NCBI RefSeq assembly: GCF_002849715.1
Contig: NZ_CP018863.1
Span: forward strand, 4,588,001-4,652,000
Source of the DNA: Arthrobacter crystallopoietes
GTDB taxonomy: Bacteria; Actinomycetota; Actinomycetes; Actinomycetales; Micrococcaceae
Direction of reading: 5' to 3'
Length of the DNA: 64,000 nucleotides
Shown: positions 1-8,924 of the stretch, piece by piece
Layout of the letters: every line of letters starts with the position of its first letter
Numbering within the stretch: the stretch's first letter is position 1
Position numbers and translations under genes: made by a program
The notes under the pieces: model-generated
The model's database searches: none
What the model was told of the DNA's origin: nothing
The model's input: the letters and a program-made list of their open reading frames with translations, nothing else

Positions 1-21
1 GCAGAAACCTCTGGAGGGACA

Positions 22-267
22 ATGTCCGCATCGAATACACTATTGACTCCGAAAGACATGGCGGAGCGCCTCGGAATCCCCGAGCGATCGGTTAGGCAAA
101 AAGTTTATGGGGCAGTTTGGCCCCACCGACGCTTGGATCTGAGGACCATTCGCTTCACAGAAGATGACTTTAGGACGATCCTGACCATGTCATACGAGCA
201 GCCGCACGACCGAGCTGCGGCGCTTCCGGAGGTACAGAGAGCACCAAGTGAAAAGGCAGTCATATGA
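22..267 (+). CDS. Small HTH DNA-binding protein
   Basis: An 81-residue protein with an excisionase/MerR-like winged helix-turn-helix at residues 8-50 (TPKDMAERLGIPERSVRQK, then a basic stretch and FTEDDF). A strong ribosome binding site, GGAGGG, lies at 13-18. It sits at the left edge of the window inside the integrated element and faces the replication gene on the other strand, so it is probably an element-encoded regulator or recombination directionality factor. The C-terminal 25 residues are unstructured. The fold class is fairly sure; the role is inferred. Confidence 0.6.
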   Translation: MSASNTLLTPKDMAERLGIPERSVRQKVYGAVWPHRRLDLRTIRFTEDDFRTILTMSYEQPHDRAAALPEVQRAPSEKAVI

Positions 268-668
268 GCGGCCGTCACATCTAGCACTCCTTCCTCAACG
301 TAAGCATGCGAGCGAGCGATGTAGATTGGCCTGGCGCATTCGACGATTCGGTCTTGTCGAAACGAGGTGCATATGTCCACCCCCTTACCGCTGGCGGCCA
401 ACAATGCTGGCTCCTTTAAGGGAGGCGTGCCGTTTCAGGTCCTTGAAATGCGCCACTCTGTTGTCCACAGAATATACAAGACCAACGCACCTATCCCGGT
501 CATGAGGTTCATGCCCCTTCGCCGATGGCTACTCGACAGCGGCCCATTCCGCGCGCAGAAACGACTCTGCGCCACACTAGCGCAGCTGAACTTTCAGGCA
601 ATACTGCGGGCAGCGACTCATGAAACCGCTCGTGACAACGCCCGATCCCCTCAGGAGAGGGTCCAGCC
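268..668. other. Gap between the HTH gene and the replication gene
   Basis: About 400 bases between two genes that converge here. Open frames are present on both strands, but none has family-like composition together with a good ribosome binding site. No RNA gene or clear terminator hairpin was seen. Confidence 0.4.
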
Positions 669-3600
669 CTATTCCTGGATGACACCGTCAACAACAGTAT
701 CTACAGGTACGGGAAGCCCCTTCGGCCTGCCCTTTCCGGTGCCATGGGCATAGGTGTTGATGAAGCTGCCGCGGCTCTTCGGACGGGGAAGGCTTGGAGG
801 GGTGAGCCCTTCCTCCCACACTCCTGGCCACGCAGCCTGCTGGGTGTGGCCGTATGGGATTAGCTCAGGGCTGTGCAGCTGCGCAACCTTGAACGCTTCC
901 TTCGTGAAGAGAATAATTCGTAGACCCTTGTAACTTACGACGGATCCGATGGTTGGTCCTTTAGGTCTCAGAAACCCTTTCTCATCGGCGACAGCCCAAC
1001 CGAGCTTGAAGTTAATGCTGTTCGAGTAGCCGTCCGCCTCACCCAAAGGCGGACTGGCGGGGTCCTCAGCGCTGAGAACGTGGGCATGTCCAGCCCCGAG
1101 AACAGACGAAAGGGCTTGAACAAGTGCTTTCCCCGGGGCTGCCGTCTGGTTGTCCACGTAGGCCTCGGAGACACGGGCAATGATCTCCGCACCCAGGCCC
1201 TCGCCGTTCATGAACAGGGACAGGTATTTCTTTTCCAGGCCCAGGTTTAGGGCCATGTCCTTGAGGACTGCGAATGTAAGGGATACGTCAGCGGCGAGGA
1301 TGGAGGAGCGCTCCAGGTTCGCTGAGGTGATGCCGCGTTCCTTCATGATGTCGCGGGTGGCTTCCTTGATCATGGACCGGTTGTCTTCGAGCCATTTGAT
1401 CAGTCCCGGCCAGCCGCCCTTGCGTACGGCCCGGTCGCGCAGATACGTGATTACGTGCACCGTGAAACGCGCCTGCAGGCCCTCGTTCCGAGCGGCGTCG
1501 TTGATGGCGTCTGTAGGTTCTCTGGAAGGATTGAGCATTCCCTTGCCGATGTAGGTGGGGATCAATCGTTCCTTCACCGAAGCGGTAGTCAGTTCGTTCT
1601 CGGCGGTGATCACGAGCTGGCTGATCGGCTTGTTGGATTTCATCGAGGTCATGTCGAAGTTCATGCGGCCCTTGGAGGCGTTGTTGAAGATGGCGCGGGT
1701 CAGGTCCTCGAGCTTCGCGGTCTCGGACTCGGCCTGCCGTTTCGACGTGGACGGGGCCAGGTCGTCAACGACCCAGATCGGGGTCAGCGAGACGACCTTT
1801 TCCAGGAACGCGAATGTGTCCTTGGCCGAGCCGGGCAGCTGGTCCTGCCAGTCGGAGCGGTTGCGCGCCCAGAAGTACATCATGGCCTGCGCGGTCCAGG
1901 ACTTGCCGCCGCCCTTGGGCCCGTAGATGTAGCAGGTGGCGCGCGGGCGCAGCGGCACGGCCGGGCGGAGGCCGGCGGCCAGCACCAGGGCGGCGGTGGC
2001 CGGCTCGGTCCAGGCTTCGGAGAAGATGTAGGTGTCCACGACCTTGCGGAAGTCGCGGGCGACCTCTTCGCGGTAGGACTCGTCTGTCCAGTCCGCGTAG
2101 GTGTTGTCGCCGACGCCGAAGTGCGGGGCGCGGTCGAGGACGTTCTCGTCCACGCCGGGGGTCGCGTTCTGGCCCAGGTCGTTGTCGCCGACGACGGTGT
2201 CGCCGATCAGGAACACCGGGTTGCCGCCTTCGACCGGCACCCAGCCCATCTGCATCCAGCGGGTGGTATGCCCGACTTCTGATCGGCGGTGGGCTTTGAT
2301 CGCCGAGAGCCATTTGTCTCCATTAGCACCCTTTGGGGGCCATGCTCGATGTGTCAGAAGCGACCGAGGAATATGCCCTCCGTGGCGATCCCAGTCCGCG
2401 GGAGCGTAATTGAGGATCTTTTCCGGTCCGGACACGATCCCGGTTCGGTTTCGGCCATCTTCCCACCAGGTTATCTCGACGTTCACACGAGATTCGACTA
2501 CATCCGAGTTCGCCACCTCCTCGGAAAAGGATCCCGTCCTCAGCTCCTGGTCGGTGGGCTGCCGCACCGATTCGAACGCCAGGATACGCCCGCCCAGGTC
2601 GACGCGCTCCTCCCAGCGGACACCGGTCTGCTCGCCGTTGGGGCCGGCGTTGACCGGGATGCATTCTTCGGTGCGGAACCCGTCTTTGGTGACCCGCCAG
2701 TTGCCGGGCTTCTCAGCCTCGTCGGTGGCCGGGGCCGGCGGGAAGGTCACGGACAGGTAGGACACCAGGCGCTTCCAGGAGCCGACCTTGGCCAGGAAGT
2801 CGTCGACGCCCATCTTGGCGATGGAGCCGCCGTCGCCGGAGGTAACGGTCGGGTTGAGCACCCTGACCGTCTTCATCTTGGCTTTTTCTTCCAGGTACTT
2901 GTAGAGGCCGACGGCCGCCCGGTGCACGAAGAGGTTTTCGGTCAGGTCCGCGTCGAAGGCGATCCAGCCCTCGCGGTCCTTGAGCACGATTTCGCGCCAG
3001 TCGATCGGGTTTTGCTTGTCGTTGTAGATCCCGGCGATGGAGACGATCAGGACGCGGTCCGGCAGCGCGATGTTCTCGTACAAGGCCGCCAGTTTCTGCC
3101 GGGGATCGCCTTCGCCGTCCCAGCGCAGGTCGTCCCAGGAGGCGCCGTGCGTGCGCAGGTAGGCTGAGAGGGCGGCGTCGCCCTTGAGCATGCCTTCGGC
3201 GAACATGACGACCGGGGTGCCGTCGATCCAGTCGGTCGGGGTGCCCGGGTGCAGGTCCAGCGGCGTGCCGATGCCGCCGGCGAACTCGTACTTGATCGGC
3301 TTGCCGCGTTCATTGTCTTCCGGGTGCGAGGGGCGCACCTGGTAGGTGAACGGTTCCGGGGTGACCTGGTTGCGGGCCGCGTTCTGGATGTCGGCGACGG
3401 AGTACCAGGGCATCTGCATGCCGTCCTGGCCTTCGGCGGTCAGGGACCGGCGCATGCGCTTGCCTTGCCCGGACTGCGGCTTGAAATTCATGAGCTTGAG
3501 CTCGGCGGCGACGTTGGAGGCATCCAGCAGCTTGTAGCCGCGGGCGGCGGCAACCAGCGGGGCGACGCCGGAGTCGGCGAGCTTATCGGCGCCGGAACCG

Positions 3601-3782
3601 GTGATGGCGTGAGCGTAGTCTTCGGCAGTCCAGGCGGGCAGGTCCGGTAGCATGCCGTCGGCCAGGGCGGCCAGGGCGGCCAGGGTTTCCTCGCTGGCAC
3701 GCTCGGGGGCCCCAGAGCAACCGGTGACGCCACGATTCTGGGCCACGGAGGGGGATTGGCGTTCTGTGTCGTTGATGTTCAT
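669..3782 (-). CDS. TOPRIM/P-loop primase-helicase-like replication protein
   Basis: A large protein of about 1037 residues, probably the replication protein of the integrated element. The first 340 residues resemble the TOPRIM-like DUF3854 module: an acidic site FAEGMLKGDA near residue 195 and a DxD in AFDADL near 277-280. The C-terminal half is an ATPase with Walker A GPKGGGKS (about 621-628) and Walker B IWVVDD (about 669-674), followed by a sensor-like stretch SQLVITAENE. This order, a TOPRIM primase-like part then a helicase-type ATPase, is typical of phage satellites and actinobacterial integrative elements. I chose the ATG at 3782 (MNINDTER), preceded by GGTGCGGA; an upstream ATG at 3812 is also in frame. 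A 14-bp palindrome and iteron-like repeats lie just upstream. Confidence 0.75.
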   Translation of the reverse strand: MNINDTERQSPSVAQNRGVTGCSGAPERASEETLAALAALADGMLPDLPAWTAEDYAHAITGSGADKLADSGVAPLVAAARGYKLLDASNVAAELKLMNFKPQSGQGKRMRRSLTAEGQDGMQMPWYSVADIQNAARNQVTPEPFTYQVRPSHPEDNERGKPIKYEFAGGIGTPLDLHPGTPTDWIDGTPVVMFAEGMLKGDAALSAYLRTHGASWDDLRWDGEGDPRQKLAALYENIALPDRVLIVSIAGIYNDKQNPIDWREIVLKDREGWIAFDADLTENLFVHRAAVGLYKYLEEKAKMKTVRVLNPTVTSGDGGSIAKMGVDDFLAKVGSWKRLVSYLSVTFPPAPATDEAEKPGNWRVTKDGFRTEECIPVNAGPNGEQTGVRWEERVDLGGRILAFESVRQPTDQELRTGSFSEEVANSDVVESRVNVEITWWEDGRNRTGIVSGPEKILNYAPADWDRHGGHIPRSLLTHRAWPPKGANGDKWLSAIKAHRRSEVGHTTRWMQMGWVPVEGGNPVFLIGDTVVGDNDLGQNATPGVDENVLDRAPHFGVGDNTYADWTDESYREEVARDFRKVVDTYIFSEAWTEPATAALVLAAGLRPAVPLRPRATCYIYGPKGGGKSWTAQAMMYFWARNRSDWQDQLPGSAKDTFAFLEKVVSLTPIWVVDDLAPSTSKRQAESETAKLEDLTRAIFNNASKGRMNFDMTSMKSNKPISQLVITAENELTTASVKERLIPTYIGKGMLNPSREPTDAINDAARNEGLQARFTVHVITYLRDRAVRKGGWPGLIKWLEDNRSMIKEATRDIMKERGITSANLERSSILAADVSLTFAVLKDMALNLGLEKKYLSLFMNGEGLGAEIIARVSEAYVDNQTAAPGKALVQALSSVLGAGHAHVLSAEDPASPPLGEADGYSNSINFKLGWAVADEKGFLRPKGPTIGSVVSYKGLRIILFTKEAFKVAQLHSPELIPYGHTQQAAWPGVWEEGLTPPSLPRPKSRGSFINTYAHGTGKGRPKGLPVPVDTVVDGVIQE

Positions 3783-3834
3783 GTCCGCACCTATGCGGGC
3801 TGAAGCGCCCATAGCGGCGCATTCTCGTCGTAGG

Positions 3835-3848
3835 ACGTCTTAAGACGT
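3835..3848. promoter_or_regulatory. 14-bp palindrome, candidate operator
   Basis: ACGTCTTAAGACGT reads the same on both strands and lies about 50 bases upstream of the replication gene's ATG at 3782. A dimeric repressor site is the simplest reading, and the small HTH protein at 22-267 is one possible binder. The palindrome is seen directly; the function is inferred. Confidence 0.45.
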
Positions 3849-4077
3849 GAGTACCGCCCTTTACGAGTCTCCCTCGAACCGACAAGATGTCGTGCCGTGC
3901 GCTACGTCGCCGGTGTTTGAGCTTCCCCCAGTCCAGCCGAAGCTTCCTCCAAAGCGTTCGAGTCACTCGATCTTGGGCTGAGCCCCATCCCACAGCAGGC
4001 CATCCTCGTCTCGACCTAGCTAACGACATTGATGAGCGAGGTCTTCCCTGTTGTTCCCCAGCACCTCCCCAGCTGAT

Positions 4078-4349
4078 GCTCGGGAACGTCGATTACCTTT
4101 CGCCCCTTATATAGGCGTTCCTACCTCTTGAAATACCCCTTCCCTTGCATCCCTAGCAGAAACTACTACTACATCAGCTCAACAGGTCTTGCGATGCCAT
4201 GGGTTCGCCAGGGCTTTTCCTTAGTTCATTAGTAGGCATCGAAGGCATATGCTTTGCTCGGGAAGCTCGGGAAAGGACGAATATGCTCCGCCTTCTTGAG
4301 AGTCTCGGGGGAACTTATGTGCATTGCTTCCCTAGCACCTGCTCGGGAA
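4078..4349 (+). repeat. Iteron-like repeats GCTCGGGAA x4
   Basis: Four identical copies of GCTCGGGAA start at 4078, 4256, 4265 and 4341; the middle two are directly adjacent. The last copy overlaps the right arm of an inverted repeat, TGCTTCCC (4325-4332) and GGGAAGCA (4345-4352). Four perfect 9-mers in about 270 bases are unlikely by chance. Their place upstream of a replication protein fits initiator-binding iterons, but regulatory sites are also possible. Confidence 0.45.
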
Positions 4350-4660
4350 GCACGCGGGATCACTGGATGCGTGCACGGGAAACGCCGCACGAATCCAGTG
4401 CGTTATTCTGCCAGTGCCTATGGGAAGAGCACGTTCAAAACAGGCTGAGGGGCGGCGAAGGTCAGCAGCGCGATCAGGGCTGGACACCAGCGGGAGACCA
4501 TTCCCGCTGGGCGTACTGCGGCTGGGGTTGCTGCATACACGGCGCCTGCTGCTGGTACCGGCCGGGAGCATACTGCCCCCTGCGGATAGCCCGCCAGCGA
4601 CTGCTGAGCCTGCGCATACTGGGTCTGGGGATTGGACTGGCCAGCCGGCTCTGAGGGCTC

Positions 4661-7198
4661 TCAGTACTCGAGAAGTGCGACGGACGTCGCTCGAAGACCT
4701 TTTGTGGGGTGGACGACAGGCGTGAATCCGCATACAGCGCCTAGTCGCATCTTGGACCAGTCGTCGACTCTCGGGCAGTCCCGCACGTGGCAGAAGTAGT
4801 CACCGCTGTCGGCCTTTAGGAACAGGTACCCATTCTCGGCTTTGATGCTCTGCACTCGCCCGATAAGCCTGGAACTAGAGCCCGGCATCTGTTCACAGAG
4901 GCCGTCCAGTACTTCGACGAATTGAGCCGACTTGGACTTAGCGTAGCCCTCGCTGTTTTCCTGAATCCGTTTGACAGTTTCCATCAAGAACAAGATTGAA
5001 TCGATTGCACTTGCTATAAGGTCACCGTCGCGAACTTCCTCGAGAAACTCAACAGCAAGTTCTACGGCCTCCACTGCTCCGTCGACATCGTCGATTTCAG
5101 CGTGGTGGAGGGCGCTCGAATTTCTGGCCCGGACTAACAGGATAAGTGCCGAAACTCGGTCCTGGTGTGGGCACTGCTTGTCGCGAAAAATATGGCCGGC
5201 TGCCTCAGCTGCCTCACCAAAATTTGAATTGGCAAAGTGCGCCCATGCAATGCCGCTTAGGATTTCAAGAGAAACGGTGTCCAGTTTAGCCGCCGCCTGA
5301 AGCGCTCTCAATCCAGCCTGTGCATCCCCCGCCACCGTCAAGAGAAAGGTCCCGTAGTGAAAACGCGCCGAGCCTGACTCCGGGGCAAGCTCGATAGCTC
5401 TTTCATATGCTGCTTGCGCGGCGTGGTCATTTCGATCCAGAGCCCGAATGTATCCTTCTATTCGCCAAGCCTCAGAATATGTGGGAGATAGCTTCTGAGC
5501 CTCGAAGCAGAGTTCGAGTGCGCGTTCGTGCTCATCTGAAATGGAGAGCGCTTCTCGGAGAAGTCTGGCAACGTGAAAATCTCCCGGTCCGCGGACGGAT
5601 ACTGTGGCAGGGTCATAAGGGGTCGCCCGGCTTTGAGCGACTAAACCCGTTCCCATCTGAGATAAACCGTCTTTGCGATTCAGAAGCCACTTTCGTTCCT
5701 CTGAATCAACAGGGTGGTGCTTATCCAAATACTGCTTACCAAAGTCCGTCAGTTGGTAGACGGTATCTACTGTCTGGCTGGTATTTAGATTTGACATAGA
5801 CACAAAGTTCGTTGTCAGGAGTTCCAGCAGGGCAGACTGAATCGCATCTGCTGAATAGTCGTTGAGGTAGGCGAGCTCTGCTTGATTCCGTGGCCCCAAG
5901 AGGACTTGCATGCTGCGCACCACCGCGCGGGCGCTCTCTCCTAAGTATTCATAGACATTCGACATGCAGAACTCTAGGAGCAAAGCATTGTTCGTGAGCA
6001 GATCCTCGGGTCGCCGACCGGTCTGAACTCCTGAGACGAACCATCGAATGTATGCTGGGTGCCCACTCATGGCGGTCACCCACGATTCGACAGTCTTTTG
6101 CGGGAGTTCCTTCAGTTGTTGAATTCCGCGGATTCGGGCGAGCGCTCGAAGCAGTCGTGCAGCATCGTCCGTACCGAGAGGAGCAAGGTTCACAGGATAC
6201 TCGGTGCTACCGACGCCGATTCGGCTCGTAATCATGACCTTGCTGCCGATCGGAAGCTCCAGCAAGAATCGCCTCAGTCTGTCATCCAGAACGGTTTCCA
6301 GGTTGTCTAGAACCAGCAAAACCTTAAAATTCTCGAGATAGGACAAGATCTCGGCCTCAGGGTCGGCCGCAGTCTGCCCCGCCAGGTAGGATGCCGCTTG
6401 ATCGAATAGCCCTAGGGAATCCTCTATAGCTCCTTGTATCCGTTGTATTTCCTGGGTCGACAGAATCGTCGATTTGGCGGTCACCCAGACAACGGCATCG
6501 AACGCGACTTGTGGATCATCCAATAGGTCATATGCGGCCTTCAACGCGATGGATGTCTTTCCGATACCTCCATCGCCGAGGATGGAGATCACCGGGTACG
6601 GGCCTTTAATCGCTTTCTTGATCTGCCGGAGCTGCTCCTGCCGACCGAAGAAACCAGTCTCGTCGAAATCCGGCACGGGCAGATTGTGTTGCGGACCCCT
6701 GTCATTGTCCTTCGGAAGGCGAACTGTCAACCCTAAGACATAGGAGGGATTCGCCTCCAATCGTGCCATTGTGTCCGCGGTTGACGACCAGCCTGCGGCC
6801 TTGTTGACCAGCAAGCGAGCGGTATCGATGAGGCTTGCAGAATCATCGATTTCCATGGGACGCGTATGCGCCACCCGGTTCCTTATAGCCACGACCCGCT
6901 CAATGCGGGTATTGAGGGCCTTAAACGTCTCAAGCTGGTCGACTGCAAACTTGGATTTTAAAGTCATTATCAGTTCGAAGGCTTCCGCGAAGTCCAGATA
7001 CGGAAGAATCCCTGGGAGCGTCACTGCCGAACCTTGGCCATCGCGCTTTCGCCGCTCCTGCGCCTTGTTGCGCTTCTCATCTGGCAACTCAATCGGAAAG
7101 CCAGTCCCGTCCACGACTTCTGCGATCATGTCTCGCATGTCCTGTTCCATCGCGGAAAGCAGCGCATAACACGTGAGTCGAGTTGCGCTAAAGCTCAT
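4661..7198 (-). CDS. HEPN - STAND ATPase (NB-ARC-like) - TPR - cold-shock domain protein, candidate defence gene
   Basis: An 845-residue multidomain protein. Residues 1-140 look like a Swt1-type HEPN domain, with helices and a full HEPN RNase motif RNRVAH (R106, N107, H111). Residues 180-480 form a STAND/NB-ARC-like ATPase: Walker A GDGGIGKTS (208-216), Walker B LLVLDNLE (294-301), sensor KVMITSR (320-326), then a winged-helix-like part. Residues 540-740 are TPR-like helical repeats. Residues 777-845 resemble a cold-shock OB fold, with NGYLFLKA and YFCHVRD in the places of the RNP1 and RNP2 motifs. Known STAND defence proteins pair a sensor made of repeats with an effector; here the HEPN domain would be the RNase effector. 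The gene stands alone in the mobile element, is AT-richer than its surroundings, and starts at ATG 7198. Domain calls come from motifs by eye; the defence role is inferred. Confidence 0.7.
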   Translation of the reverse strand: MSFSATRLTCYALLSAMEQDMRDMIAEVVDGTGFPIELPDEKRNKAQERRKRDGQGSAVTLPGILPYLDFAEAFELIMTLKSKFAVDQLETFKALNTRIERVVAIRNRVAHTRPMEIDDSASLIDTARLLVNKAAGWSSTADTMARLEANPSYVLGLTVRLPKDNDRGPQHNLPVPDFDETGFFGRQEQLRQIKKAIKGPYPVISILGDGGIGKTSIALKAAYDLLDDPQVAFDAVVWVTAKSTILSTQEIQRIQGAIEDSLGLFDQAASYLAGQTAADPEAEILSYLENFKVLLVLDNLETVLDDRLRRFLLELPIGSKVMITSRIGVGSTEYPVNLAPLGTDDAARLLRALARIRGIQQLKELPQKTVESWVTAMSGHPAYIRWFVSGVQTGRRPEDLLTNNALLLEFCMSNVYEYLGESARAVVRSMQVLLGPRNQAELAYLNDYSADAIQSALLELLTTNFVSMSNLNTSQTVDTVYQLTDFGKQYLDKHHPVDSEERKWLLNRKDGLSQMGTGLVAQSRATPYDPATVSVRGPGDFHVARLLREALSISDEHERALELCFEAQKLSPTYSEAWRIEGYIRALDRNDHAAQAAYERAIELAPESGSARFHYGTFLLTVAGDAQAGLRALQAAAKLDTVSLEILSGIAWAHFANSNFGEAAEAAGHIFRDKQCPHQDRVSALILLVRARNSSALHHAEIDDVDGAVEAVELAVEFLEEVRDGDLIASAIDSILFLMETVKRIQENSEGYAKSKSAQFVEVLDGLCEQMPGSSSRLIGRVQSIKAENGYLFLKADSGDYFCHVRDCPRVDDWSKMRLGAVCGFTPVVHPTKGLRATSVALLEY

Positions 7199-7708
7199 TT
7201 ATTCTTCCCCCAAAAAACCGAAGCTCTAGGATCCTATCGTGTTGATTTGACCCGTCTGGCGGACTGATACTACCCGTCCCTACAGGAATCTGGGCAAATT
7301 TCGGACGGAATAGTAAACGTGTCCGTCATCGGGCAGCGGCCGGTACGCGGTTCGGCTGTTACTTCGCCCTGGAACTGAGGATTGTCCGGTTGTCGTCCTG
7401 CTTTCCGCTCACCCCCGATGAGATTTAATTGGCGGGGTATTTGCGGGGCTTCTTCGGAGTGGCACTTCCCTGGCCACAGGAGTACAGCATCGCCAAGACG
7501 AGAGTTCTTCGTACGCCTTAGCAAACAACCGCAGACGAGGTCACCGAACAGGATGCTTCCACCGCTACCATCGCCAGAACAAAGGCTTCCCCGGCATGCT
7601 GCGGTGTGGGACGAACTGGACGATTCCTCCGCCCTCAGAATCATCTACCGCACCGCCTACGCCCGCCCCTGGAGACACCAGAGACACCGCTCCGAACGGT
7701 CCGCAAGA
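7199..7708. other. Gap upstream of the STAND gene
   Basis: About 500 bases between the divergent STAND and AbiEi genes. It must hold the STAND promoter. Open frames in it show no recognisable domain or good start. No tRNA, repeat or strong hairpin was seen. Confidence 0.4.
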
Positions 7709-7742
7709 TTGACACTAATGTTGCGGGTTGACAACATTAGTG
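7709..7742 (+). promoter_or_regulatory. AbiEi promoter with embedded 11-bp inverted repeat
   Basis: TTGACA (7709-7714) is followed after 17 bases by CAACAT (7732-7737), a weak -10. This places +1 at about 7744, the A of the ATG, so the mRNA is probably leaderless. A perfect inverted repeat, CACTAATGTTG (7713-7723) and CAACATTAGTG (7732-7742), overlaps both promoter boxes. AbiEi antitoxins are known to bind inverted repeats in their own promoter and repress it, which fits this layout. Confidence 0.65.
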
Positions 7743-7743
7743 C

Positions 7744-8499
7744 ATGATTCCTGATGGTTTGACGGCCAGCGAGACGGCCGAAAAGCTTGGCGTCTCACGG
7801 CAGGCAGTGCTCAGGCTCGCCGGCTCGGGACGCCTGACGGTAAGTGGCCGCGCCGGCCGCGCCGTCATCATCGACCCGGGGTCCGTCGAGCGGCTCGCCC
7901 AAGCCGGCACCCGCCGCGGCCGGCCGTGGACACCCCGGATGGCATGGGCAGCCCTTGCACTGCTTTCCGGCGGGAAGCCTGACTGGATCAGCTCCTCGGA
8001 GCGGTCCCGGCTCAAGGCACGCCTTCGCCGGATCGATCCCGTCGAGCTGAACCTGCTCGCCCGCGGCAAGGACTTCGTGACCGCTTACCGGGCGACACCC
8101 GCCGTGATCCCCGAGGTCACCGACACCCTGCTGCCGACCGGCGGCAGCGCCATGGCCGACCCGGAGCTGGCCGACCGCTTCGGGCTCACGGCCGGCGGCG
8201 GCACAGCCGAGGGCTACCTCATGGCCGACGACGTCGCGGATCTGACCGATGCCTTCGGACTGGTCCCGGATCCGGGCGGCAACGTCATCCTGCACGAGCT
8301 CACCATCGATGAGCCATTCGCCGCCGGAGAGGTTCCCCTGGCCGCAGTGGCCGTTGACTTGATGAACTCCCTGGGGACCCGCGAACGATCAGGCGGGGCA
8401 CGGCTGCTGCAGGAGCTGCTCGATGGCGGCCGACCGGCCGCTCTGGGACGTGCCCGCCCCGCCCGGCGGCCGGGGGCCGCCCTGGCCGCAGTGCGTTGA
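7744..8499 (+). CDS. AbiEi-family antitoxin / transcriptional repressor
   Basis: A 251-residue protein. The N-terminus is a helix-turn-helix (LTASETAEKLGVSRQAVLRL, residues 6-25). The rest matches the AbiEi type: a central basic region, and a C-terminal segment VAVDLMNSLGTRERSGGARL that resembles the family's DL...R....G motif. AbiEi proteins repress their own operon and neutralise AbiEii nucleotidyltransferase toxins. The start at 7744 touches an inverted-repeat operator and appears leaderless. The downstream partner is truncated, so this is probably an orphan antitoxin. Confidence 0.65.
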   Translation: MIPDGLTASETAEKLGVSRQAVLRLAGSGRLTVSGRAGRAVIIDPGSVERLAQAGTRRGRPWTPRMAWAALALLSGGKPDWISSSERSRLKARLRRIDPVELNLLARGKDFVTAYRATPAVIPEVTDTLLPTGGSAMADPELADRFGLTAGGGTAEGYLMADDVADLTDAFGLVPDPGGNVILHELTIDEPFAAGEVPLAAVAVDLMNSLGTRERSGGARLLQELLDGGRPAALGRARPARRPGAALAAVR

Positions 8500-8701
8500 G
8501 CTGGCACGCGCCCTGCCCCACGAGCAATGGACACTCGTCGGCGGCCTCATGGTGCAGCTTCACGCGGTCGCTGCCGGCCTGACGGTAACCCGGCCGACGG
8601 CTGACGTCGACATGGTGCTGCACATGGAGACCGGTGCCGCAACCATTTCCGGTGTCGTCGGGGCCCAACGTACTGCGGTTCAGACAAGACCGGCAAAATG
8701 A
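8423..8701 (+). pseudogene. Truncated AbiEii-like nucleotidyltransferase toxin
   Basis: A 92-residue frame that overlaps the AbiEi gene by 77 bases. It contains the start of an AbiEii/AbiGii nucleotidyltransferase: LVGGLMVQLHAVAAG (residues 38-52) followed by TRPTADVDMVLH, the R.T.DVD active-site strand with both metal-binding aspartates. Family members have about 200-300 residues, and here the frame ends soon after the active site. A stretch in another frame at 8634-8834 (LRFRQDRQNDADPVDTD) may be the frameshifted continuation. The toxin is probably inactive. Confidence 0.55.
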
Positions 8702-8924
8702 TGCCGATCCCGTCGATACAGACCGCACACTTGAGTTTGGGGACGCTGTTTCGGCAAGATATTACCGATTCCGCGTTGCAGGAGGCATAAATGGGATCTG
8801 GATCAGGCGGACCGGCAACATCCTGCCGAAGTAAGGAGTAACCGTGAGTCGAAGGCTTTGGCAGACAGTGGTTGCGCGGAAGCTGTTCAGACGGGAAGGT
8901 GCGGAAATTTAGCACCAGACCAGA

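Larger units (their letters stand above)
3783..4660. other. Long non-coding, AT-richer region upstream of the replication gene
   Basis: Almost 880 bases with no convincing gene. The region holds a perfect 14-bp palindrome, four copies of a 9-base repeat and an inverted repeat, each listed separately. Its position directly upstream of the replication protein makes it the best candidate for the element's origin and replication promoter. Confidence 0.5.

Noticed and set aside
367..753. A 128-residue plus-strand frame overlapping the end of the replication gene
   Set aside because: No family-like pattern and it overlaps the strongly supported minus-strand gene.
1455..2282. Long plus-strand frame inside the replication gene
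   Set aside because: It is the mirror of a high-GC coding frame; composition is Gly/Val/Arg-rich without domains.
4078..4349. GCTCGGGAA repeats as an insertion-sequence end or CRISPR-like array
   Set aside because: Copies are short and irregularly spaced, with no transposase or spacers; an origin or regulatory role fits better.
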